Shown one piece after another: positions 33,676 to 44,191 of a stretch of 64,000 nt of DNA. The notes beneath the pieces are model-generated. The model saw nothing but the letters and a program-made list of their open reading frames with translations. It was not told where the DNA came from and did not search any database. The first letter of the stretch is position 1. Every line of letters begins with the position of its first letter. This DNA is from Nilaparvata lugens (taxonomy: Eukaryota; Arthropoda; Insecta; Hemiptera; Delphacidae). Position numbers and translations under genes: made by a program. Location of the stretch: assembly GCF_014356525.2 (NCBI RefSeq), contig NC_052508.1:42387858-42451857 (forward strand). The letters run 5' to 3'.

Positions 33676-34254
33676 TCATTTTTCAAACTCTTCCTTTGTT
33701 AATGAAGAACTAGTCAATTTCTGCAAAGTAGATTCTAAATATTGCTTATGAATTGGCAATGGGTGTGTTTCATTTACTTTAGTGAGAATTTCTGTACTAA
33801 GCTGTTTTAATTTAGTATTGAGGTAGTTTCTGTCCAAAACCTCAAAATTCTTAATTTTATCTGATATGGCTTTTAATTTCTCATCTAAATAACCTTTATC
33901 AACTTTATCATTGTTAATACTGTCCAACTGGGATGAAAAGCTGTCTGTTAAAGTTTTCACTTCTCCTAGAGCGGATTCTAAAGTTGGAGTTCTCTCTGCA
34001 ATAGCTTCATCAATATTGGCACTAAAATTTTGTAATGTAATTAGAATATGTTCTCTTTCAATTATGCTCACACCTATATTCTTAGTATTTTTCGAAACGA
34101 GTTTGGTTATTTGTGAATCTAAATAAAATTTCACAGCTTCACTGATTCCTTGCTGATTTATCAATTCAATTATTTTCTGTGTTATCGAGTCAATATCGCA
34201 CGTAAGATTAGCACTACTAGGTGTATCAATCTGACCGAATCGATGCAAAGGCAT
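33676..34254 (-). CDS. Polinton left-end gene 3, coiled-coil protein
   Basis: 192 codons from the ATG at 34254; the frame is also open to 34269, overlapping the previous gene, but the upstream codons lack an ATG. Long helical stretches with heptad-like Leu/Ile spacing (DEKLKAISDKIKNFEVL, NTKLKQLSTEILTKV) indicate an elongated coiled coil, plausibly a fibre, spike or scaffold-like protein. This is inference from sequence character only. No lesions. Confidence 0.6.
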   Translation of the reverse strand: MPLHRFGQIDTPSSANLTCDIDSITQKIIELINQQGISEAVKFYLDSQITKLVSKNTKNIGVSIIEREHILITLQNFSANIDEAIAERTPTLESALGEVKTLTDSFSSQLDSINNDKVDKGYLDEKLKAISDKIKNFEVLDRNYLNTKLKQLSTEILTKVNETHPLPIHKQYLESTLQKLTSSSLTKEEFEK

Positions 34255-34261
34255 CGTAACA

Positions 34262-35203
34262 CTAAACAATTAGTTTCGCTTCTTCTAGCTCTTCAATTAT
34301 AGATGCGATCTCAACATCATGTCCAGTGTTGCCAGAAGCTTTTGAGGAATAGAGTAAATTTAATTTTTCCACTAATTTGTCAAAATTATCAAAGTATTGA
34401 TAAATTCTATCATGAGAATTATTTTTTGCAAATTTCAATAAACCCCATCCCTTCTTTTTACTAATTTTTTTACTGGGAAATAATTTCTGAATCATTTGCG
34501 ATTTAATTCCCTGATTTCGTTTAACATACCCACTTCGATCTAAATGTATGCCTTTAAGTGTTAAGATTTTTTTATACTTATCCAGATCTCTCTGATTATA
34601 AAGATTCAAATTCGGTCTTGAACTGAATAATAACTCAAGTAGACCATGTGTTAAACGAAATCTTTCATTATAAATATCTATATAACCGTTATCGAATATT
34701 ACTTGCTGATTTCCAATATAATACACATCATCTTTAGAATTGTATGAAATTCCATAACTAATTGAATTATTCAATTTTCCCACATGAAACGTTTTTAGGT
34801 ATTGTGACAGCACCTCATCGTTTTTACTAGAACCAAGTAAACTGTTTTCGAATTTAGTTGAGCTTAAAAGATTCTCTGCTGAACTCCCATAGCTTTTATC
34901 ATAACTTGACTCCACCTCCTCATCATCCTCATCATCAATCTCCATGCTCTCTTCTTCCTCTTTTACTTCTTCCTTTTTTGGTTTTACACCATGATTAGAG
35001 TGGAAACTTGATTTGTTTTTTCCCAGTTCAATTATGGGCTCCATCAACGGTGAGAGTGTTTTCCTATTGTATTCCTCTGATCGTTTTTCAAAATTAAGTA
35101 AGCTTTTATGCTTGTCACTGATTACTTTTCTCAATCTCCTTATCTTATCGATTAAAACAACGTTCTTTCTATTCAGTTTTCTGCTGCATGTTTTAGACAA
35201 CAT
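34262..35203 (-). CDS. Polinton conserved gene 4 (PY/PX-like position), unknown function
   Basis: 313 codons, ATG start. The N-terminal 60 residues are basic (RKLNRKNVVLIDKIRRLRK). Residues about 75-100 form an acidic linker. A globular domain of about 140 residues follows (YGISYNSKDDVYYIGNQQV, then GLLELLFSSRPN and KYKKILTLKG). In my memory this domain recurs in arthropod Polintons next to the ATPase; its function is not established. A Lys-rich KKISKKKGWG segment precedes the C-terminal helix. Intact, and immediately downstream of the ATPase gene. Confidence 0.65.
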   Translation of the reverse strand: MLSKTCSRKLNRKNVVLIDKIRRLRKVISDKHKSLLNFEKRSEEYNRKTLSPLMEPIIELGKNKSSFHSNHGVKPKKEEVKEEEESMEIDDEDDEEVESSYDKSYGSSAENLLSSTKFENSLLGSSKNDEVLSQYLKTFHVGKLNNSISYGISYNSKDDVYYIGNQQVIFDNGYIDIYNERFRLTHGLLELLFSSRPNLNLYNQRDLDKYKKILTLKGIHLDRSGYVKRNQGIKSQMIQKLFPSKKISKKKGWGLLKFAKNNSHDRIYQYFDNFDKLVEKLNLLYSSKASGNTGHDVEIASIIEELEEAKLIV

Positions 35204-35251
35204 GACTGTACAAAGAATTAATCTCTACTGAACGGTGAGAAATGTATTGAG

Positions 35252-35908
35252 CTAATCTCGGTACTTACCGCTATTAATTCCACACTTGGTCATAATAGTT
35301 ACAAAATTATGAGATTTACGATTCCAAACTTTATGGCAAAGTTTACTGAAATCTTTATAAGAAATATCTCCTCCAACATGATCTCTGTGAATTAATTTGA
35401 GACTCAATAAATCTATCTTGAAGATTATAATCATATTCGCCTTGTCCCTAGTGAAATGTTTCTGCTTAGCTCCATAACTCTGAATTAAATATGCTGTGAC
35501 AATATTACGATGTTGGCCCATAGTAGAATATTCTCTTATTTGAGGTACATGATTAAGTTGTAAATCATCAAATATAACTGAAGAATATTCTAATATTTTG
35601 TTTGGATGTGGTATAGATTCAGAATTGTTGTTTATATGAAATTCAATATCCTTCATGTTGGGAAAAACGTTTTTTAAAAAAATATATTTATCTTGATACT
35701 CACTCTTGGTATGCAATTATATAGCTTTAAATCTCAACCCATTCTTTGAAAAAATTAAATTAAATAGGAAATTGGTCTTACCACAGCCTGAAGAGCCTAT
35801 TATAAGGATCCTTGCATTATGAGGTAACAACTTACCATTTTTACACCATGTTGGGATTTCTTTCTGTCTTATAATATTGTCGAACTTCACTATCGGGATA
35901 TTACTCAT
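35252..35908 (-). pseudogene. Polinton packaging-type ATPase (A32/FtsK-like)
   Basis: From ATG at 35908 the product has a Walker A loop GSSGCGKT at residues 38-45 and a Walker B VIFDDL about 65 residues further on, followed by a sensor-like QHRNIVTAYLIQS segment. This is the pattern of genome-packaging ATPases of Polintons and related DNA viruses, which drive DNA into capsids. One in-frame TAA at 35717-35719 splits the frame; the rest (35716-35252) is open in the same frame. About 218 codons in total, near the usual length. Confidence 0.85.
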
Positions 35909-36468
35909 GTTAGACACGTGTACAGCATGTGATCTGATAAGGAACTAATCATATAGGTAAGTGATCAAGTTGTTATCAAAGGGGGTGTGTCACTCACCAC
36001 ATGGCTCTCTGAGTGTGGGTGTGTATGGCTTATCACATCGGAATGCAGTCGGTCGATGCGTGCTGACTGTCACTCTCCCCATCCACAGCAATGCACTGGC
36101 AAACTGATAGAAGTTTCTCACTTCAATATATCGTTCCCTCTCTCTCCCACACCCTCTTTACGAGAATGCATATGGTCTGCTTTTCCTTATCTATGGCTTA
36201 GTGAAAGATTTTCTAAAGCAAATTACAAAAATGAAACTACAGATTGAAATGAAACTGAGAAGCATTTTTTTGATAAAGATGTATTATATTTACACCAAAT
36301 CTTCATGACATTTACAGTGAATACAATATATTACAATATGATATTACAATAGATTATTTTTCATCTAATAGTTGACTTCTACTAATATAACTAGGTGTTG
36401 AAAATCCAATCCTTTTTTGTCACGCTTTAATATTTTTTCAATCAGATATACTTGTCTCACCGATTCGT

Positions 36469-37243
36469 TTAATTGTGTTTTTTAATTTCTTCTCCGTAAA
36501 ACCTACCACTAATTACTTCTCCGTTTAGATCTTGCAAGCTGTACGTTACAGGTTGAGATGGGAATATAGAATGAATCACAAAATACTCTGTGCTCCAATT
36601 TATGTTATAAGATTTATCGAAAAAAAACCCTTTTCTTTGAGATTCGTGCAACATCTCCTAGCTTAAATTTTGGTTTTGAATTTTTCAATTTATATTGTCT
36701 ATTGAATGCAGAATTCAAAGACATTGAAACACAATTATGATCTCTTTTCCTCACATCTTTAGGTTTCATTCCAATTGAAGTGTGCATTGTTGCATTATAA
36801 TCACGAACCAAACTGTCTAGCTACGTTATCCAGTTTTTGGTTCCACGTTTAGTTAAATATCTATAAATTTTTGCTTCAATTGTTCTATTGAACCTTTCAA
36901 CTATGGAAGCTTCTTATCACTAAAAACATGGTAATGGTATCAAACATGATCTGCTTGAAACAACTTAACTCCCTTATTTTTAGAAATAATTGGTTCGAGT
37001 GCATCAAATACAGATTGACTTGACTTGTCTTTTAATGGTACACAATATGCGAATTTTGAAAAACAATTAATAACAACTAAGATATACCTATAACCTTTAT
37101 TAAAACGTGATAAACTGCTCATTTCAATGAGATTGGCTTGGAGCAAGTCTTTTTCCACTTCTCAACTCATATTTGCGAGTGGGATAGTTGACACGTGACA
37201 TGCTATGAAGTTCCAACGCTATCTTAGATCTAATAATATTCAT
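36469..37243 (-). pseudogene. Polinton retroviral-type integrase
   Basis: Pieces in at least three frames: N-terminal part 37243-37160 (LHSMSRVNYPTRKYELRS), catalytic core 37158-36940 and 36880-36650, and C-terminal chromo/SH3-like region 36654-36469 (PVTYSLQDLNGE, GRFYGEEIKK). In the core, the positions normally Asp in Q-A-D-L and V-I-D-x-F-S-K both read Asn (QANL, VINCFSK); the ERFNRT glutamate block is present near 36880. IGMKPKDV follows. It would join the element to host DNA with a 6-bp stagger. Frameshifts, stops and loss of a catalytic Asp make it inactive. Confidence 0.85.
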
Positions 37244-40039
37244 ATTTACAACAGGAAATCAAAATTAGTGGTGTTGGATGATTGTCACGGGACATACTGA
37301 GCAATCAGTTAGAGCGTTGTTGGCACTCTATAATGTCCAAAAGGCAAAGTGTCCACACCGTTCTCTGCAATGTATCTCTTGTCATCATAAGGACTCAAGC
37401 AGATTTTTGCACATTCAATCTGATACATGGTGTGATTAAGGATCTCATCATATTGAATTTTTCAATGTGTTCACAACGTTCAATCAACGATTTCTTATAT
37501 AAATTAAAATCAAGTTTTCTACATTTCACTCTGGTCTGTACACCCTTTGCTACACATTTATTTACAGGTTCTTCATTCTCATTACATACTAAATATGAGT
37601 AAAGTTTAGATCGAAGCCCGATAAATTGATGGACGTGTTTCAAGGCTGTCTCATCCTTGAACTTTCCTACAACTTTATTTCTCTCCATGGAAAAGCAGGG
37701 GTGGTAAGGAGGGTAGTTACTAGTGTTGAAAAGGTTCAAATTTTCTTTAATCAACTGATACACGTCCTCCACTTTTACATTTAAAAGAAAACTATTGGTA
37801 TCGGTCATACAAGTTCTATGCGATCCACACTATAATTTTTCGTAATTTACAATAGAAAAAATCATACATATGGAATTTACTCAACTCCAGTACAGAAAAC
37901 CCGGAATAGATAGGCTTGTTCATTTTTAGTTCTAACTTACGAGAGAAAACCGTGATCACGTTCGGACTAATTATTTGCCAGCGTTTGCATAACGGATTTG
38001 AGATGTACTTATCTAATCATTTTTCGTCCGTGATAATTTTAACATTGATATGCTTGCGAACTGATTAAATAGTTTTTCCAAAGATCAAATTTCAACAGGC
38101 CTTAAACAATGATATTTCAAATTTATTTTTCACGGTCTGTCTATTGCGGATATTGAAGTCGATGTAGCTTTTCAGCCAGGGAGATTGGGAAAAGCTGATT
38201 ACGCAATGTACTTTCAATAATTGCAAACCGAGCTGAAGGTAGAGTTCTAAATTGAGGTAGTTCTCATTTGTTTGATAGTTTGACAGCAATTTGTGTGGAG
38301 GTGTTTGGTGGAGAGGCGCGAGTGGGAAGCTGGCATGCTTATCATGTAACTCTCTTGGATACTTGAGATCACATTCTATTATATATTCAGTTTCTGAATT
38401 GCTGTCCAAATTCGCAAAATCAAGCTTGGAAATTTCTTCCTCTGTGAGGAATTTGAAATTTCCAACAGGTAAGTTTCGACTCATAGCTTCCGAGTATAAT
38501 CTGTTCGCATCAATATAAAGGAGATAATTACTCGGTTTTGAGGGCTCGTATGTCTCAGGTAGATGCTTGTTATTCGCCTCACAATAATGTTTACCGATAA
38601 ATGAGACCCCACCCCTCATCACCGCCTCAAACATGAGATGCATGTCAGGATGTGTGATCAACTCTAGTTCAACCTTAGTGTACTTCAACATACAATTCCA
38701 GGTAAAATGCGTGAGGGAAACAAAATGAGTGACATCAAAGCTGTATGAGCTTAAAAGCGTAGACCTCATAGATTCAAAAACTTCTACTAATAGCAACACA
38801 TCCAAACATGAATAGAAATCGTGATATTCACCGAGCGATTTCAGTTTGAATTTCGAGAACACTCTTTGTGCATGCTCATATTCTTCGCGAGACAGAGGTG
38901 TATCAGTTAAATCATTATGAAAACATTCGATGGGAGGAAGTGATGTTTCCACGAATTTTTTGGGACAACTCATATATGAGTAAGGATATATTTCTTTTTT
39001 CAACAAGAGATGTCTGTGTTCGCATGGCGGGTCATGAAACACTGGAAATGAACGTTCAAACTTCTCTTCCATGTCTGTACTTTCTACCAAATTATGCACC
39101 AATACTTCCAAGGATTCACTCATAAACTTGTAGGAATCTAAAAATTTAATTTTTCCTACTGTAAGTATCAAAAATCTCTCTGACGTATTTGCGATGCAGG
39201 GAATTTCTTTTTTGCATTTACCGAGTGCTTTCAGAATGAAATGTGAATCAAACCTGGAGAAATTGTGGAAATAACACAAAATGTTCCGGAGTACGAGCTG
39301 ATAAATTATAAGAAACGTGGGCAGCACATAGGTAATTTCCGGTTTCATGCACGTGGTGACGACATTTAATATCAGTGTCTAAGAACGGTTCAGCGCAAAG
39401 CCCACAGTTTACCGAATTTTGAAATTCGCGCTCTTGACTTTCGGATAAATGTTGCATCGGAGTTTCACGTTTCATATCCTCATACAAAATGTCACCAAGA
39501 TCTGTAATTTCCTGAAGAAATTTCTCCATGATTCTCTCATCTAAACTACTCAATCTATGGAGTACAGGTCCATAAGCGATTTCCCCATTCACATCGATAA
39601 CAACAAAACAATACCCGCAAGGAATATGTCGCGCTGTTTTCTTTGTATAGCTATGAGTAATTTCATCGGAATCGGATTCATCATCATCATTATTATCGAT
39701 ATTAACAACGTAAGTTTCAAGTCCGCATAAATGGTATACTTTTTCTTCAATGTGTTGCCTAGTTTCTTGAATTTAATTGTGTCTCTGTGTTTAGGATATG
39801 AAACACGCTGAGATTCAAACTTGGAACAAAGCTGTTCATGTTTCATCAAATTTGCTTTGGCATCAGAATTTTTAGATTTGGTCAATGAAAATCTATGAAA
39901 ACAGAAATTACAAATGTGTACTTGACCCTTGTGTTTTGTAAGGTGGGAGAGAAGACGCGATAATCTGTTTTTCCTATTCCCGGTACTAATAAAACTTTTT
40001 GTGTAGTTGAGAAGTTGATATTGTGGTAATTATTCATAT

Positions 40040-41905
40040 TGAATGAAAAAGACTAAGAAATTGTCAAAAAATCACTGATTTATTGATAATCAGAAAGACC
40101 GGTTTCGGTTATTACACCATTGTCAATCTCTGATAAACTAGAACTAAATACAAGAGCAGCAGAATTTATACTTGTAGGCGAGTACTGCTATTGGTCAAGG
40201 GCATGAGCGCCTGCCATTGGCCTAGCTAGACAGTCTCCTCCCCCTCAATGGTGTGACAAAATGACGGCTTAAGCAACAGAATCACCATGATGATAAAATT
40301 TACTTTGATTACAAAATAAGAACCAAGAAAACAAGTGTGAAAGATAATAAAACAAATATGTAAATATAAACAAATATGAAAGAACTGAGGAAATAATGGA
40401 AGCCTCTATAAATGATCATACACTCAGAGAAGAACTGATAGGATTGATGGAGTTATGCACTCAGCATAATTATTTCAAATTTAACAATAGATTTTTTGAA
40501 CAAAGAGAGGGGTTGGCAATAGGGTCACCCCTCTCACCACTCCTAGCTGAGTTATTTATGGATAAGTTAGAAAGTAGAATCATTGAAAATAGTCATTTCA
40601 AAGATAAAATTGTTTACTGGTTTCGATATGTTGATGATATTATTTGCTTATGGAAAGGAAGTAACAGGCAACTAGACAATTTTCTTTCCTATCTGAATGG
40701 ATTACATCAGAGTATAGAATTCACTGTAGAGGTAGAACAGGATTGTGTATTGAATTTTCTAGATTTGAAAATAGATCATAGCACTGGTTTTCACAAGTTT
40801 TCTATTTTCAGAAAACCAACCCATACTGATGTTATCATTCCTCTTCATTCCTGTCATCCCATTTCTCACAAACTTGCTGCTTTCAATAGTATGGTCTATA
40901 GAGCACTAACAATACCAATGAGCCATCATGATTTTGATATTGAGATCACTAAAATTAAACAGATAGCTGTCACAAATGGGTATGAAGAAAGTATGGTGGA
41001 CAGATTATTAAGTAAAATTAATAGAAAAATTTCAATCAATTCTAGCTTTGTGGGCTCAAACTGTGAGGAGAAGACTTGGATAACAATCCCATATTTAGGC
41101 CTTGTATCTGATAGAATGAGTAGGGAATTGAAGAGGAATGGATTTCATGTTGCTTTCAAGACCAAACCGATTTTAAATAGTCTATTTAGCTGGAGTAAAG
41201 ACAAAATTGATATTTGGGATACAAGCGGGGTGTACAAACTTAAATGTGATGATTGTAATGCTTGTTACGTGGGTCAGACTGGTAGAAGTTTCAAAAGTAG
41301 AATTAAAGAACACATCAGAGATTGGAATAAACAAAATGGGGAATCTAACTTTGCAGAACATTTGATAACAAATAATCACAAGTTCACAGTTAAGGAGAAT
41401 GTTGAGTTTCTGCATGTTAATAACAAAGTCAGATCTTTGAATATTCTAGAGGCTTTAGAAATAACAAGAGTAATTAAGGAAAATTCCCAGTATAGTTTAA
41501 ATGACCAGATTCATTTCAACCAGTACAACACTACGAATTTAGTTTTATCATAAGCAAACATTAGTCAATAGTTTTTCCATTCACATATTTGTTTTATTAT
41601 CTTTCACACTTGTTTTCTTGGTTCTTATTTTGTACTCAAAGTAAATTTTATCATCATGGCGATTCTGTTGCTTAAGCCCCCATTTTGTCACACCGTTGAG
41701 GGGGAGGAGACTGTCTAGCTAGGCCAATGGCAGGCGCTCATGCCCTCGACCAATAGCAGTACTCACCTACTAGTATAAATTCTGCTGCTCTTGTATTTAG
41801 TTTTAGTTTATCAGAGATTGACAATGGTGTAATAACCGAAACCGGTCCTTATAATTATCAATAAATCAGTGGTTTTTTGACAATTTCTCAGTCTTTTTCA
41901 CTCAG
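40040..41905 (+). mobile_element. Penelope-like element inside the Polinton polymerase
   Basis: Flanked by inverted copies of about 330 bp: 40040-40370 and 41570-41905 are reverse complements with few mismatches (for example GACAATGGTGTAATAACCGA, AGACTGTCTAGCTAGGCC, TTATTTGTTTTATTATC-type blocks). Inverted pseudo-LTRs are typical of Penelope-like elements. The interior holds one ORF with RT and GIY-YIG domains. It splits the polymerase gene between its N-terminal part and its exonuclease part. Confidence 0.88.
40396..41553 (+). CDS. Penelope-like RT with GIY-YIG endonuclease, N-terminally short
   Basis: 385 codons, ATG start, uninterrupted. Residues about 30-60: GLAIGSPLSPLLAELFM. Catalytic YVDD at about 78-81. 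FLDLKI near 118-123 and FRKPTHTD near 135. C-terminal GIY-YIG-type endonuclease at about 275-345: GVYKLKCDDC with the CxxC of PLE endonucleases, YVGQTGRSFKSRIKEH and NFAEH. Penelope-like polymerases are usually about twice this length. The fingers motifs 1-4 and N-terminal region are missing, so this copy is a truncated, probably non-autonomous version, although its reading frame has no lesions. Confidence 0.88.
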   Translation: MEASINDHTLREELIGLMELCTQHNYFKFNNRFFEQREGLAIGSPLSPLLAELFMDKLESRIIENSHFKDKIVYWFRYVDDIICLWKGSNRQLDNFLSYLNGLHQSIEFTVEVEQDCVLNFLDLKIDHSTGFHKFSIFRKPTHTDVIIPLHSCHPISHKLAAFNSMVYRALTIPMSHHDFDIEITKIKQIAVTNGYEESMVDRLLSKINRKISINSSFVGSNCEEKTWITIPYLGLVSDRMSRELKRNGFHVAFKTKPILNSLFSWSKDKIDIWDTSGVYKLKCDDCNACYVGQTGRSFKSRIKEHIRDWNKQNGESNFAEHLITNNHKFTVKENVEFLHVNNKVRSLNILEALEITRVIKENSQYSLNDQIHFNQYNTTNLVLS

Positions 41906-42712
41906 TACTAATTGAAAAAAAATGCATTTTTCCTGCATCGGCTTTCAGCATTGAAAGATTAATTTGGTGCTTACGAGTGCAGAAAATGCTCGTGCGGTAG
42001 AGGAAAAACTTTTTGTTGTCATATGCGATGACGTGAATTGCAATATCCAGATTCAGTATTTCAAATTTCTTAATATCGCGTGTCGTCACCGGAAAATTTA
42101 CACCTTGTGTATTAAGTCTGTGAGCAAACTTGCTCAAATACTTCACAGTCAAGCATGAGTCCATTGGTTTCTGATGGAAATATGCGAGGACTGACCACAA
42201 AAAGCATTTTTCATCAGACATATTTTTGACATTTTTAATGCAATGTTTGTTTTTAAGAAACTGGGGTGTTTGAATGAAACTGGATGTGAATATTGGATAA
42301 AATTTAATCATGTTCACATCCAGTGAGTCAATTTTCTTCAACACCCAACCGCTGCCATGTCGAACAAAGTTCTCAAAAGATGACAGGATTTTTCTTAAAG
42401 CCAACATGAAATGATCATTAAAATCTTCATAATACTCAAGCACGTTTAGCACTATGTTGGAGTAACTATGAAGATTGATGAGAGATGAGACAGACTCGCT
42501 AACCCCATCATCCATCACCACTAATTTATACAATAAAACATTTAAGACAATGAACCATTTTACATTGCCACGTGCTCTCTAATTATGTCAAAAACACGAT
42601 GTTTTGATCTCTCGAGCACGTTCTCAATGCTGATTTGCTCGGGATCCTCGATGTTAATACGATGGCGGACCGCGCTGGAATTCACGCCATGTAGTCTTCG
42701 TTCCTTTGGCAT

Positions 42713-42857
42713 GATGATGATGATGATGATGACGATGTTAGATTCTTGAAAACGAAAGAATAACGATCAGGATGATATAGAATTAGAGTGATAGAGTACA
42801 ACTGCATGTTTTCAAATCAGTAGTGAATTAGCATTGGTAGAAGAATGCTGTGTGAAA
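42713..42857. promoter_or_regulatory. Divergent intergenic region of the Polinton
   Basis: 145 bp between the polymerase start (minus) and the BIR gene start (plus). It begins with a GAT-repeat and is otherwise AT-rich. Both arms must be expressed outward from about here, so it probably holds the two promoters. No specific box is claimed. Confidence 0.45.
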
Positions 42858-43487
42858 ATGTTATATCAACAACAGATAATGTTGCATGAAAGATTAAGAT
42901 TATTAACTATTGATAAAAGATGGACGAAATCTTCTCAGCATTTGTCGGCGGAAAACATGCCGAAAGAGGGATTTATATTCGCATGTGTACCAGACATTGT
43001 GTGCTGTGTATTTTGTCCAATTTATTTGTGAAAATGGGAAGAAAGTGACATACCAGCAATAGAACATGCAAGGTACAGTCCGAACTGTGCATTGTGAAGG
43101 AAAGATAATATAACAATTGAAGAGGAGAATTTCGATAATAATATTCTACGTCAATATGAAGAAAGATATTTAACTTTCAATCGTGTAGAAGATTCATCTG
43201 TTCAAGAAGAGTATTTTGAAAATCATCATCATCATCTACATTGTGACTATTGTAAATCATTATCTGATAAAGCAGACTATTTTGCAAGAAATTGTTATTT
43301 CTTACATAAAAATCACTATCTGCAATGTGTCTATTGCAAATATATTATCGAAAATCCTTTTGAAAAAGTAATACATTTACTGTTTTGTTTATATGGAGAG
43401 TGTGAGAAAGAAGGGGGAGGAGAAGATTACCCAGATAAAGCATATTGTAAAGATGAGCTAGAATCACATGCATGCAGTATGCTGTAG
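42858..43487 (+). pseudogene. BIR-domain (IAP-like) gene carried by the Polinton
   Basis: About 210 codons from the ATG at 42858, in one frame with two TGA stops (43029-43031 and about 43096). The first 80 codons match the baculovirus IAP repeat: R-L-x-T near the start, EGF before V-x-D-I-V-C, and zinc ligands C-x2-C-x16-H-x6-C, which is the BIR spacing, with WEESD-x-P and EHAR. The first stop falls inside the domain, just before KWEE. The remainder (43099-43487) is Cys/His-rich, with CDYC and LQCVYC pairs, and is open. BIR proteins of insect viruses block apoptosis. Here the domain is broken, but readable in a single frame, so the damage is recent compared with other genes. Confidence 0.8.
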
Positions 43488-43489
43488 AA

Positions 43490-43625
43490 GGTTTTTTGTC
43501 CTCCGAGGACAAAAATCCTCCCCTCCGAGGACAAAAATCCTCCCCTCTGAGAACAAAAATTGTCCTCCGATGACAATAATTTGTAATTGAAGGACAATTT
43601 TCCTCTCCTCCGACCCCACTCTGAG
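43490..43625. repeat. 24-bp tandem repeats with palindromic core GTCCTCCGAGGAC
   Basis: CCTCCGAGGACAAAAATCCT recurs two to three times, with diverged copies further on (CTCCGATGACAAT). The core GTCCTC-C-GAGGAC is self-complementary. It lies right after the BIR gene, so may act in transcript termination or processing. Confidence 0.65.
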
Positions 43626-44191
43626 GATAAAATCAAAGTAAAAATGTACTTACATGTGTTGGTTGATGTGTGAATGACAGGTATCTCCTCGGCTATAGAT
43701 GTGCAGGTATAGATGGCTATCAGGCTATGCTTCCTTTTCGGATTGTGTGCTAATCTCTCAGGTATGTTGCCTTGATGAGAGCTCAACTTATGACGTCAGA
43801 AGCTGAGCTGTGAGGTGAGCACTCCAATGCTGTGAAAACAATGAAATATTTAATAACTGATGATATTAGAAATCAATAAGCATCACAAGAGGCGGGATGC
43901 TATTCAAAAATATAGAATTTTTGAGTGATTGTAACCGTTTTTTATGAGAGGAGAGAATACTTACAAAACTGAATGATGTTGATAACGATGTGGGAGGATA
44001 TAGCAGCAGGTGTTGTTCCGTGCCTAGTCCTAGGGGAGAATTTTTTTCACCTTCTAGCATGTGTGGCTCTCACTCACTCAAGCCTGGAACAGAGAGAGAA
44101 ATGCATGCTATATAAACAGATGTAATGCGACAAAAATTATCATTTACATCAGAGTCAGATTCGAGTGTGCTCTACTTCACTATCATACGAG
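43626..44191. other. Polinton intergenic, nothing recognised
   Basis: Short ORFs on both strands without support. Probably untranslated sequence between the BIR gene and the next plus-strand gene. Confidence 0.45.

Larger units (their letters stand above)
37395..42712 (-). pseudogene. Polinton protein-primed DNA polymerase B (interrupted)
   Basis: Starts at ATG 42712 and runs leftward, interrupted by the Penelope-like element (40040-41905). N-terminal region 42712-41898, with a frame change near 42560. Cys/His segment near 39960-39830. ExoI YAD near 39720, followed immediately by a frameshift. ExoII FHNFSRFDSH near 39270, after another shift. ExoIII SCLDVLLLVEVF near 38800. Palm motif A DANRLYSEAM near 38500; QSPWLK-x-YI near 38170. 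Motif B region FGKT near 38060, with two stops. Motif C reads D-T-N (37802-37794) instead of D-T-D. About 1,150 codons without the insertion, normal for Polintons. Clearly dead. Confidence 0.9.

Noticed and set aside
40040..40370. Hammerhead ribozyme in the Penelope-like flanks
   Set aside because: CTGATAA and CGAAAC occur, but the required CTGATGA core and paired stems could not be put together by eye.
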